From Lunularia cruciata (lineage: Eukaryota > Streptophyta > Marchantiopsida > Lunulariales > Lunulariaceae), in assembly GCA_948567375.1 (NCBI GenBank), contig OX419760.1, forward strand, positions 60,756,911-60,820,910: a DNA stretch of 64,000 nucleotides, written 5' to 3'. Of the stretch, positions 36,780-49,010 are shown one piece after another; the stretch's first letter is position 1, and every line of letters starts with the position of its first letter. Below the pieces are notes generated by a model. That model was not told the DNA's origin and ran no database searches. It was given only the letters and a program-made list of their open reading frames with translations. A program made the translations under genes and the position numbers.

Positions 36780-38050
36780 TTGTAAGGCTCCATATCGCCT
36801 ATCACCTCATGAGTTGGAAGAGTGTAAGACTCAAATTAAGGAGATGCTACAAAAGGGGTTCATCCAACCTAGCATATCACCATATGGGGCTCCTATCTTT
36901 TTTGTGAAGAAGAAGAAGGATGGTACAATGCGCATGTGCATTGACTATCGACGTCTCAATCAACAAATAATGATGAACAAATACCCCTTACCTCGCATGG
37001 ATGATCTCTTTGATCAACTCCATGGAGTGAGATACTTCACCAAATTGGACTTGCAGAGCGGTTACAATCAAATCCAAATTGCAGAGGAAGATGTGTACAA
37101 AACTGCCTTTTGAACCAAGTATGGCCACTTCGAGTATCTTGTGATGCCTTTTGGCCTCACCAATGCACATGCCACTTTCATGAGTCTAATTAATGACATA
37201 TTTCATCCATATTTAGATAAGTCTATTATTGTCTTCTTGGACGATATCTTAGTATACAATAGCACAATGACGGAACACAAACAACATCTATGAGAGGTCC
37301 TCCAGATTTTAAGACAAAATAGATTGTATGCCAAAATCTCAAAGTGTAAGTTTGGCAAGTCTGAAGTAGAATACTTGGAGCATAGAGTAAGTGCAGAGGG
37401 CATTCAAGAATTGATAGATAAAATAGAGGTCATTCAAAAATGGCATGCCCCCAAAGATCAAACTCAACTCAAGAGCTTCTTGGGGTTGATGGGATTCTAT
37501 CATAGATTTGTCAAAGACTTCTCCAAGGTTGCATAGCCTTTAACGACACTATTTGGCAAGAGGAAGAAGTGGACATCGAGAACTGTACAAGAGTTGGCCT
37601 TTCAAGAATTGAAAGCCGGCTTGCTACATGCACCAATCTTGAAGTAGTATGACCCAAAAAGACCAATCAAGTTGGCTATATATGCATCAAGCATAGCAAT
37701 AGAAGCAGTCCTACAACAAGAGTGGCATGACGGATGGCATCCAATTGCATATTTCTCTCAAAAGTTATTACTAACAGAGTGCAACTACCACACTACAGAA
37801 CGAGAAGAGTTGGCTATTGTTCTGGCAACCAAGCATTGGAAGCACTATCTTGGCAAGAAGGCATTTGTAGTAGAGACATACCACAAACTTCTAGTCTACC
37901 TCGAAACGCAAAAGGATATATCTTGTCACCAGATTGGGTGGGCAGAGTGGCGACAATGCTTCAACATGTCAATCACCTACGTGGAAGGTAAGAAGCAACT
38001 TGCAGATGTATTCACCAGCATGCCAATGGCAAACAACTTAGTGGCATAGG
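36780..38050 (+). pseudogene. Reverse transcriptase and RNase H of the chromovirus
   Basis: The motifs are nearly all kept: [63 protein letters not shown] and the catalytic FLDDILVY near 37,233-37,256. Then FLGLMGFYHRF, the RNase H start LAIYASS, the Glu block TEREELAIV, and the last Asp in ADVFTSMP. Single stops interrupt at about 36,768, 37,113, 37,293, 37,536 and 37,648, most of them TGA or TAG where CGA or CAG is expected. Confidence 0.92.
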
Positions 38051-38189
38051 TTAAGATTAACCATGAATTTTGGCCAGAGATTCTGGCTGCTACAAAAACT
38101 GATCCGTAGATCATAGAAGTGCAATCTGCAATCTGCATGCATCTACAAGTTGAATATCACCAGCACCCAAGGACTCACCTTTTGTGATA

Positions 38190-39524
38190 GTAGATTATGG
38201 ATACCAAATGTCCTAGAATTATGCACCACCATTCTAGCGGAATGTCATGATTTGGCCATTGTAGGTCATGTCGGAGTGGACAAGACCTTAGATCCAGTCC
38301 AACGCCATTACTATTGGCCCAAGATGAGCAATAGCGTGATGGACTATGTGCACAACTGCCTACTTTGTCAACAAAACAAAGATTCTAATCGAGCTCCTGC
38401 AAGGCTCTCTTCAACCTCTCCCCATGCCTACCCAACGTTGGGAACAAGTGAGTATGGATCTCGACTATGAATTACCCAAGACCACCTTAGGGTTTGACTC
38501 CATCATGGTCTTTGTGGACCGGCTCAGCAAAATGATTCATGTACGCCCTACCACCAAGGATGTGACCGCTCCACAACTAGCCCAATTATACTTAAATACA
38601 GTCTTCTCTCACCATGGCTTGTCTAGAGTACTTATCATCGATGGATGCACTCAATTCACCAGTTTGTTTTGGCAAACACTCTTTGGTTTCTTCAAAACCA
38701 AGTTGGCCATGTCCACAACTTACCATCCACAAACAGATGGCCAAATAGAGTGGGCTAATCCCACGATTGAAGACATGTTATGCGACTTTACCTTAGAAGA
38801 GCAAGAGAGGTGGGACACCCTACTCCCGTTGGTGGAATTTGCTTACAAAAATTTAGTGAATGCATCCACCCAGGTCACTCCATTCTTCCTCATGTATAGT
38901 GAGCATCCCTTCACACCTTCTAGCTTGATGAAGATCCATCTAATGGTTACCAAGGTCGATTCAGTAAACACAATTGTTTCTAAAATCCAACAAGGTGTGG
39001 AGAGCGTCAAACATAGATTACAGATTGCACAAAATTGACAAAAGTAGTATGTTGATGCACACCATAGGCACATGGAGTTCAATGTTAGGGATCAAGTGTG
39101 GCTATCGACAAGCAATTTCACATTAGTTGGACCTTGTAAGCTCAGACCTCATTTTATTGGGGCTTTCTCGATTCTTCATCACGTCAGCGTTGTGGCCTAT
39201 CATCTTGAGCTACCACCACACATGAAGATCCATCCAGTGTTCCATGTTTCCCTACTATGCAGATATGCTCCCCAATCAGACCAAGGTCATTCCACACATC
39301 GACCTTGTTTGACACTCATTGATGGCAGAGAGGAATATGAAGTGGAGCATATTCTCCAAAAATGCATGCGTGGTACTCGCCATCTACAAGTGGACTATCT
39401 AGTACAGTGGAAAGGTTACTCCCTCTATGAAGCAACATGGGAGCCCGCTTCCAATTTGACATATGCACCGGTGTTGGTACAAGCATGTGAGAAACAATTG
39501 CACAATGAAGACGTTGCATCTTAA
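38190..39524 (+). pseudogene. Integrase with C-terminal chromodomain
   Basis: The zinc-binding part has HDLAIVGHVGVDKT and CLLCQQNK. The core has DLDYELPKT with MVFVDRLSKM, then a second block ILIIDGCTQFTSLFW (usual SDRDxxFTS; the first Asp remains) and YHPQTDGQIEWAN near 38,730. A -1 or +1 frame change lies between 38,346 and 38,470, and a stop at about 39,038. The last 65 residues are a chromodomain: REEYEVEHIL, VDYLVQWKGYSLYEATWEP, ending at TAA 39,524. Chromodomains of this group steer insertion to heterochromatin. Confidence 0.92.
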
Positions 39525-39535
39525 AAGGAGGGAGG
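39523..39535 (+). promoter_or_regulatory. Polypurine tract
   Basis: AAAAGGAGGGAGG lies two bases before the 3' LTR, where plus-strand DNA synthesis is primed. It overlaps the last base of the coding stop. Confidence 0.85.
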
Positions 39536-39537
39536 TC

Positions 39538-40273
39538 TGTAATACCAAGAGCTAGCCATATGATCTAAATGTGAAATTTGGTTTGGTAATATCTAGAATG
39601 ATGTTATACATGATGGTCAAAATAGATCAGATAGAAGTATCACCAAAAGAGTACTTCTACTAATAGAGTAGAAACCAAAATAGACTTGAGAACCTTAGAA
39701 CCAATAGCTAGACATATGATTTAAAGGTGAGAATTGGTTTGGTAACATTTGGAAGGATGTTACACATGATGGACTAAACAGATCAGAAAGAGGTATCACC
39801 AAAAGGGGACTTCTACTAATAGAGTAGGAATCAAAATATACCTAAAATCTTTGAAGGCAATTTCAAAGGCCTAAATGGATGAATTAGGCCTCAAAAATGT
39901 GCCGATTCTCCTCCCACCATTGTGGAGAAGGCTAGCCTTCCCTCCTCCCTGGTTTGTCTCGTTGAGAGCTTTCCAACGATACCTTACGTGATTCTGAGAC
40001 TCCTATAGGAAAATTCCCAAAAAGATTCCCTCCGGTCAAAGCTTGTTTGACCAACCAGATAGGACCTAGACTGACATGTCACCCATCCAAGTAAGTAATC
40101 CAAGGGTGGAGCTTGTTGACATGTCACCTATTTGTGTGCTTAATCTAGTGGTGGAGCTTCCTTGGAGGAGATCCTCTTTGTCTATATAATAAAGAGAAGG
40201 TGCTTCTTTGGGGCACCAAATGTTGAGTGTGTAATCTGTGTTTTCTCTCCTCTCTTATCCTTGGAGTATTACA
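39538..40273 (+). repeat. 3' LTR of the chromovirus
   Basis: 736 bp, identical in length to the 5' LTR and different at about 18 positions by eye. The next five bases, CATTA, repeat the five bases before the 5' LTR. Confidence 0.96.
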
Positions 40274-40774
40274 CATTAAGACATCTAGGAACTATGGATG
40301 TCCTATATAGTGCCTCAAAGAGTGTAAAAGATTGGGGGAGTCTAATTTGTCTACCAGCCTCTCCTCTTTGTGGGTCCAACTCCATTGATGCTCCTCTAGA
40401 CTCTAGAGCACATATTGCACTCCTTGGCATTACGGTAGTTGCATCTACCTATACTGCTCTACACATAAAGTCCAAGACGTCCATATTGCCAACATAAGAG
40501 GTGGAAGCCTCAACACCCAAATATGATCTCCTCTAAGCTATGGCCATGCTAGCCAATCTTTGCTCCAATTGCTCAATCCAAGTAGCCAGACTATATTAGA
40601 TGTAAGAGCATGTACTGCATTCCTACTAGGCATGGATCCTCTACCACCAACTCTACAACCTCATCTTCCATGATCTAGAGCTCCTCTACCACCTACTATA
40701 GTAGCCCTACCACTCTGTAAATGCGGGTGAAGGTCAAAGCATCGGTCAATAGTGTGACCAAATCTTTGGCAATG

Positions 40775-41155
40775 TGTAATACCAAGAGCTAGCCATATGA
40801 TCTAGATGTGAAATTCGGTTTGGTAACATCTAGAATGATGTTATACATGATGGTCAAAATAGATCAGATAGAAGTATCACCAAAAGAGTACTTCTACTAA
40901 TAGGGAAAAAACCAAAATATACTTGAGAACCTTAGAACCAATAGTTAGACATATGATTTAAAGGTGAGAATTGGTTTGGTAACATCTGGAAGGATGTTAC
41001 ACATGATGGACTAAACAGATCAGAAAGAGGTATCACCAAAAGGGGACTTCTACTAATAGAGTAGGAACCAAAATATGCCTGAAAACTTTGAAGGCAATTT
41101 CAGAGGCCTAAACGGATGAATTAGGCCTCGACAATGTGCCATCTCCCCCCCCCCC
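40775..41155 (+). repeat. Partial LTR of the chromovirus family
   Basis: It starts at TGTAATACC and follows the LTR for about 370 bases to GAATTAGGCCTCGACAATGTGCC, then breaks off in a run of Cs (about 41,145-41,156). It lies inside the zinc-knuckle-coding part of copy 2, whose gag resumes immediately after. The 3' half of the LTR is missing, so no target duplication can be checked. Confidence 0.85.
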
Positions 41156-41634
41156 CTCCCACACTCATTGGTTGCTATTGACCTAAAAAATAAAGTAAGG
41201 GTCTACTACACTAGGCCCTCCACCCACTCCGTAAGATCTAGGCTATCCACTCTATCCTCAAAAGCCAACATGGCATAGTGCACTCTATTGCACTCTAGAA
41301 GAAGTAACAACTATGGATGAGTTTTCCCTACCAAAAACACATGTCACCACTCTCTCCTCTACAATGTTGAGCTCAATGTGCTTAGCTAAACTAAAGACCA
41401 TTGCCAAAGAGGGTGAAGTAGCATGTAACAACATAACATCATTTACTATACATTATAACTCCTTGTCTAGAATCCTATACTAAAATTGGACTGCCAATCC
41501 CATACCAAAATTACTTCTCTATGAGATCTTTAAAATACTCATCTATCAAAGATATTTGTGAAAATATTTACAACCTATTGTAAATGTTCTAATGACATTA
41601 GAACAACCACAAGAAACACAAGAAAAACACAAAA

Positions 41635-42238
41635 TGTCATACTCCGATGCACCAAAGAAGCACCTTGTCTTTATTATATAAGAAAGAGGATCCATTTAAA
41701 GTGAATTCCACCCTTGGATTGGATATATGGATTGATGACATGTTAACAAGCTCCACCTTTAGATTAGTTACATGAATTGGTGACATGTCAATCTTGTTCT
41801 ATTTGGATGGTCTAACAAGCTTGACTCGAGGGAATCATAAAGGGATTCTCCCTATAAGAAGCTCAAAAAGGCCTGGGCGAGATACCGTTTGAAAGCTCTT
41901 AACAAGAGAAGCTCAAAAAAGCATGGGCAAGATACCGTTTGAAAGCTCTTAACAAGATGAACAAGGGAGGGAGAAGGTAACAAAAGGAGGGTGGGGGAGG
42001 GGGGTTTGTTTCATTTTTTGAGGCCTAATTCATCTGTTTAAACATCCAAAATTGGCTTTGAAGTTTTGAGTTGTTTTAGACTTTAGACTTTAGTGTTTTA
42101 GATTTTTACACTATGAGTGAAAGTACTTTTTTGGTGACATCTCTATCTAATTTACTTATGCATCATATATATTATCTCTTAAGATATTACCAAGTCAATT
42201 TCCACCTCTAGATAGTATATCAAGCTAATGGTATTACG
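41635..42238 (-). repeat. Old solo LTR of the chromovirus family with a 50-bp duplication
   Basis: The reverse complement begins CGTAATACC and ends GGAGTATGACA, so both LTR ends are recognisable. The interior matches the complete LTRs but is heavily diverged and about 130 bases shorter. A 50-bp segment (AGAAGCTCAAAAAGGCCTGG start) is duplicated in tandem at 41,857-41,906 and 41,907-41,956. There is no primer site or coding sequence next to it, hence solo. No target duplication is visible. Confidence 0.82.
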
Positions 42239-43925
42239 CCTATAAAATCCTTTTTTGATGGGTCCTTTGTACTAGTATGTAAGTATCTAAATTGTGCAAT
42301 CAAATTCACTTAAGTTAATAACCTAGACTTCTTTATCTTTGATAAGAAAATTTATCTAGCAATTTTGGACTTTTATTTATTAAACATTCATATAACAAAA
42401 GTTGTGACATAAATCTTGATTGATTATTTACATCATTGCAATTTGGATTATAATAACTAGTGTGAAGTATTTAGTCAACTTTTCAAAATTTGAAAGCTAA
42501 GAAAATACAAATTGTTATAAAAACATTAAGAACCTAATCATTACATGAACTCAAATATTTGATATCATCAATTCAATTCAATAGACTATAAATATTGGAT
42601 GTAGTCTTTAATGATGATAATAATTTTCATCAATAGCATTGACATTCAAATTGAATTTACTTTCATAAAATAAACTAAGCATAATTGAAATATACAGATA
42701 AAAGTACATCAATAAAAAGTTCAAGAGAATTATTTAATCTATTTTCAAGCATAAAATAATAAATAAATAAATAGAACTATAGTCTTATACTTATATTTTT
42801 ATATGATATAATTATTTAATATATTTTCAAGCATAAAATAAAATAAATAAATAGAGCTACAGTCTTATACTTATACGTTTATAGATATTTTTTGTTTGTA
42901 ACTCACATTGATGATATTAAATATGACATTTTTGGGGGAATGTTAGAATAACACTCCTTGTCTTCTGAAAAACACACCCCCGCCAATATGTCACCATCTT
43001 TTGACGGTGCCACTCAACGGACCACCTGCCACTCGTGGATGAACTTCAAAACTTGGCGTGAGATCTGCTCCCGTCGGTCCCTTACATATTTGTTTTGACA
43101 ACAAAAGAAATTTCTATGTCTGTGGACACTGTGTGTATCGATGCTCTTCTTTCCCACAACGACTGCAGTGGAGTTCTTTTTAGAGGAAAAAATGTGTTTT
43201 CCTAATACTCTCCTATTTTTTATGATCTAATGCATATTGTATATGCTTTCAATGAATTTAGTCGATATAAATAGATAGAGTAATATATCTCGACGACAAA
43301 ACTTCCATAGCAAGGACAGACATTTAATTTTTATAGAAAATTGAATTATTCTAAATGTAAACCTAGAATATACGCCATCTTTCGTTACTGAGTGCAAGAG
43401 CTCCTTACTAAAATTTGATTAAGTCCTTTGCTTCACGCAAAAGCACCCGAGTCATACAAATAATTTTACTAAGAAGAATCTACACCATCGGGGGATAAAT
43501 TTTTAGAGCAAGCATCCAGCATTGAAGTGGAGGGAATATCCTCACCAAGATCTTACGTGGATATTGATTATAGCGTCCAGTTCTTCCGATTCAAGTGAAG
43601 AGGGTTTACAGCGGGTTTATCTCTATTTCTTGCGACAACCGGCATCCGCCGGTTGTCGCACGAACAAACCCACTAGCGGTTTTGGTAAACCCACTTTGCC
43701 CCGGTGAAATATCCTGGAAAGGAGAGGGAGAGAACGGGATTCACTAGGGGATAAGGAAGGAAGGCACGAGGAGAAGACACTGAGGACTTTGATGTTGTCC
43801 TGTCATTCAACGAGCGAAGAGGAAAAGATACGAATTGTCAGCCCATCAAAAGATTGACAACACAATTTCAGGAGTGGAAACTGCAGCTAGAACCACGAGG
43901 AGGAGGCCGAGAAGGGACTGGGGTG
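42239..43925. other. AT-rich intergenic stretch and PSA2 promoter region
   Basis: 42,239-43,500 is AT-rich with no gene. It holds one imperfect tandem duplication of ~75 bp (42,730-42,803 and 42,811-42,883, phrase TTTCAAGCATAAAATAA). 43,500-43,925 is more GC-rich and is the likely 5' flank of the PSA2-like gene. It contains the hairpin annotated separately. Confidence 0.5.
43631..43660. other. Perfect 13-bp inverted repeat upstream of the PSA2-like gene
   Basis: TGCGACAACCGGC and GCCGGTTGTCGCA are separated by ATCC, giving a GC-rich hairpin about 265 bp before the start codon. It could be a palindromic binding site or chance. There is no T-run, and a bacterial-style terminator has no meaning here. 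Confidence 0.6.
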
Positions 43926-45260
<1,335 letters not shown>

Positions 45261-46414
45261 TTCTTTACACTGAGTGGGATTTGTCGATGACTAGTACTAT
45301 ACTCAGATGAGAAGAAGTGTGCAAATTTTTGGCCGCTCTGATGCGTAATTTACCCAATATCATTGTACGTGGTACTGGTCACCACGGATATTCTCTGCAA
45401 AGAGGTACGATATTCACAATTTGTTTCTCCCGTTGCATCCTCTGGTCCTCACTCAACGTCGTCTACTCAAATGAAGGACATTTAACAACTGGTACCACTG
45501 ATATTGCATCAGAGAAGCTCTCTTTTCTGGTCCGCGTTAGTAACTTTGGAAGTGAGTTATCCTTGCTCCTTAATTATGTGAAGAAATTTTCTAATTTCAC
45601 GTGCCATCACATTTTCTCTGTCAGTGGACAGAGTCTGGAATTTCTTCTTCCTTGCACGGCAGAGAGGATCGACTGTTAGTATTTAGAACAATGTACTTTT
45701 AGTGAGAAAACGGTTTTCATGACATAAATTGTTTTTCCCGCTGTCAAACTCTTCACGCGCGGCGTTCTTGATAACGTATGGGTATCATACTGTGCTGGTC
45801 ATTTTCGTTTTCGAAGTGTCGCTTTCCCTAAGGGCACGAGATAGCATGCATGAAGAATTGTTCTCCACCAAACTGCAAGGATTAGCAGAGAGCTTCCACA
45901 GAGGATCTCCTCGAGGCAGTATTTCAAATAGCTTAATGAGACGAAAACTTATGTGTCTTCCTCATTCGTCTTGCCTGTTTTGTGATGCTATCCCATGGTT
46001 CCGGTGCATCTTTGTATCCCCTACGATGACTGCTTCAAACGTTAATGCATTGGGTGACTTCTCAATTAACAGATAGAACATTGAGTGCAAGTTTCCCTTT
46101 TAGGCATCGTGTATCACACCTCAAATTGGGTGACTTCTCAGTTAACAGATAGAACATTGAGTGCAAGTTTCCCTTTTAGGCATCGTGTATTACACCTCAA
46201 ATGCCACAAGTGGTTTTGCATCGCACAGCATGCTCACCGCTGTCTAATAACCGTCCCGACTCCCCATGAGGCGGACACGTCGCTTCGGTCGTCTTTGATA
46301 TGAGGGATTCGTCAAAGTTTTCAGGCTCTTAAGACACATCACCTCAACTATTGTATTTTTGGCGGACTCTCCATGAAGTTACAGTCACCTCCTCGCATGT
46401 AGATTTCAGGAGGC
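45261..46414. other. Downstream flank of the PSA2-like gene
   Basis: No gene recognised. Plus-strand frames at 45,317-45,679 and 45,729-46,076 have no known domain. It includes the 76-bp tandem duplication at 46,051-46,202. Confidence 0.45.
46051..46202. repeat. 76-bp tandem duplication
   Basis: 46,051-46,126 and 46,127-46,202 are identical except for about two substitutions, starting TGGGTGACTTCTCA and ending CACCTCAAAT. The near identity indicates a recent event, or an assembly artefact. Confidence 0.93.
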
Positions 46415-46880
46415 ACTCTCAACCAGACCAGTTGAGCAGGAGTTTGAAGTGACAGCAGCTCGAGCAACTAATAAAATCAAGAAGCTGGATGGTCGCTGGA
46501 GCAGAGCCTAGCCTTTACGTATACACCTCTACATCTATCACAGATGTCGATTTTCTACGAACTTCTGGTAACCATTCTAGTCGTAGGTACTCAGCCTTGG
46601 TATTGCAAAGATTGCACAATCAAGGCTGCGTACCATGCCTTAAACACGTCGTTACACACAAACTGAAATCAACGTTTAATCCTCCATTCGATCCACTGTT
46701 ATGTGGAGGAGAGAGACCGTTCAAAGAAACGTCTGGAGCATCGACAGGAATTTCTTTCAGTGCGATCTGTTTCTAGAGGACCCATGAGTTCCCGGCGAGC
46801 GATTGGAGCAACTGACAATTTAAATACCAGGAAGTACTTTTCTTAGCACAGGCGGGTCGATTCATATAAATTCCCTTCGC
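46415..46880 (+). repeat. Interspersed repeat X, plus-strand copy
   Basis: It matches the reverse complement of 18,745-19,200 in order, from CAACCAGACCAGTTGAGCAG to TTTTCTTAGCACAGGC. The stretch near 46,600 shares ACTCAGCCTTGGTATTGCAA. No coding frame is common to both copies. Function unknown. Confidence 0.8.
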
Positions 46881-48099
46881 ATAGTTTGTGAGAGCTCATG
46901 GGGAAGTTTCGGACGATTTATGGTGCAGCACTCGATGAGGAGATCCCCAACTGCGGTTGCAATCTATGGAGATAAGTTTAGTAGTAGGCGATTTTTTCGA
47001 AGACTGGAATCTACTATTGCTACGGCAGACACTATCCGGAAGAGGTCGACATCACCTGTTCCACTCAAGTATCAACTTTGTTTCTCGTGGACTCCTTATA
47101 AATGAATAGATAAACAAGATATTTACTCAGCCGTGATACTTTCAAATCTGCAGGGTATGTCGTTATTCTTCATTTAGACGAAAGCAAGGAACTGTCCTTA
47201 TGCTAAATGATTTATTAGCTACTTAAGTAACAGATATGTTGTCGTATATGCGGAACAAGTTCTTCCATGTCCAGTTACCATTCTCATTGTTGCAAATATT
47301 CGTGTAATATATCCAATCTGTTTATATCCTGAATCGATGTATCTCCTATGAGCATTGTAGTTTGTCTTGATTGAGTCATTTGTATCGTAGAATAATTACT
47401 GTACTTTAATAATACCGCTTCCTTTCTAACTTTACTTGTTACTAGAACCTCCTACAATATATTTTAGAGAACCTCTATATGTTGATTTGTGTCAAAAGTA
47501 AACCTAAATCTAGCATTTATACATCGATTAGACTCCATTCTCAATGCCTCCGTTCGGGCCCTGAGATTACACTTATGGGAGTTTTGCAGTGTCAAATACT
47601 TCATAAGTACAGCTTCTTTTAAACGGTACCTATCCAGAGTTAGGGTGGGGATATCCAAACTTAAGGTTTTGGGTATCGCAAACTTTAGTTACAATTCCAA
47701 TTATTCAAAGTAGGGGTATTTAAATATTTGTATTAAGTGATGTATACACACTAACTGATAATATGTGTATGCGTTATGCGTTAATATTTGCACCTACGAA
47801 TTAGATGCAGTTATGTTATCATCTTCAAACTAGTTACAGCAATAAGGGAATAAATTAGACATAATTGTTTACTTTACTTTGTTCGCTCGGATTTACCGCC
47901 CTTACCGAGTTGACCAATCATGCAACTCGTAGTTGAATAGATGCAACTCAATACGAACTTTATGATTAGCCTTGAGGAGGCTAAAATGCGACATTAAATT
48001 TACAATATCTATTTTATTTATTGATATAACCACTCTAATAGGCAAACTCAAAATATAACTTGATTATAAAACTTACATGAACTTTTGAAGTCCAACGAA
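46881..48099. other. AT-rich intergenic stretch
   Basis: No gene, RNA or recognised repeat. Short open frames (46,920-47,105 and 47,489-47,713) look random. Confidence 0.45.
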
Positions 48100-49010
48100 C
48101 CTATCAACTTTGTCATCCATATGGGTGCTGTCATCTTGTCATTTATATCGGATTGGTCTCCGGTATAAACTGTATCGTAGCGGTCTCCGGTATAAACAAT
48201 GTGTTATAAATGATCTCGTACCAGCTACTTTCTCTACATCGATGAGGTTTTGCCTAGGTTTGGTTCATCCATTTGTATTTTCATTACTCATTTGTGAATG
48301 TGGCATTACATTAGATGCAATAGCGGTCCATATGACATGGTGTCCTTTTGAAGGACAAAGGATAGCTGCACATGATGCTATTAGGGACATAGTGTTTGCT
48401 ATGGCGAGAGAGAGTGGATAGATTGCTTGGAGGGAGTGTTCGTATGCTTTGCAGACAACACGTTTCAATGTAGATTTATACTTGGTTTGAGATGATCAAG
48501 TGATAATAGTGGACGTCATGGTTATGGACCCTAAGCGGGATACAGTTTTGGAGGGAGTGATTACCCATCTCCCTGGATGGGCAGCGAGTGCAACACTAAG
48601 TCACAAGGTCTGTAAGTATAAGGGCATGCAACGAGGTCACCTCTTTGTTCCTCTAGCCTTGGAGTTATATGGAGTGATAGACACGGCGTTTGACACATTT
48701 GTCAAGGAGTGTGCAAGAGCTTATCATATTAGGCGCCAAAGTGTATCACTCTTATATTTTAGACAACATGTGTCCATTACTCTACACAGGCTAGTGGCTG
48801 GTGCAATCCAAAAGAGAGCAATCACACTATGTGATGTTTTTTGGATGTTCCAATTGTTTGTAGACCATACGACTTGCATAGCTCGGATATCTTAGGTGCA
48901 GTAGTGCAGCTTCCTCATATAGACTGTGTTGGGGCTTAGTCTCATTTTACCTTTTTCATCTCTCCCTTATACTAGTCTTCCCCTCTTTTGTTTTCTCTAC
49001 ACGGTCGCCC
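48100..49010 (+). mobile_element. Non-LTR retroelement copy B (3' part only)
   Basis: From about 48,240 it matches the C-terminal region of copies A and C (MRFCLGLVHPF, CECGITLDAIAVHMT, CPFEGQRIAAHDAIRDIVF, VMDPKRDTVLEGVITH), then the 3' tail to about 49,010. The RT region is absent, so it is 5' truncated. Just upstream (48,140-48,210) a ~25-bp phrase (CGG(A/T)CTCCGGTATAAAC) is repeated. The frame has a stop at 48,419 and another near 48,490. Confidence 0.82.

Larger units (their letters stand above)
33700..40273 (+). mobile_element. Chromodomain Ty3/gypsy element (chromovirus), structurally complete
   Basis: Two 736-bp LTRs (33,700-34,435 and 39,538-40,273) start with TGTAATACC and end with TATTACA. 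The 5-bp target duplication CATTA lies directly outside both ends (33,695-33,699 and 40,274-40,278). A primer site for initiator tRNA-Met follows the 5' LTR and a polypurine tract precedes the 3' LTR. The order is gag, PR, RT, RNase H, INT, chromodomain. Counted by eye, the LTRs differ at about 18 of 736 positions, so insertion is recent compared with its host element, copy 2. Coding capacity is lost through several stops. Confidence 0.96.
32400..41560 (-). mobile_element. Methyltransferase/PHD gypsy family, copy 2 (split and deleted)
   Basis: On the minus strand, in 5' to 3' order: capsid part of gag (41,560-41,160), knuckle part (40,774-40,279), gag-protease linker (33,694-33,440), an unrelated LTR-like insert (33,420-33,000), PHD finger (about 32,990-32,840), 3' untranslated region with the ~100-bp block (32,830-32,545) and the first part of an LTR (32,535-32,400). 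Each piece aligns with copy 1 in the corresponding order. Protease, methyltransferase, RT and integrase are missing. It is interrupted by the chromovirus at 33,700-40,273 and by a partial LTR at 40,775-41,155. It lies tail-to-tail with copy 1. Confidence 0.85.
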
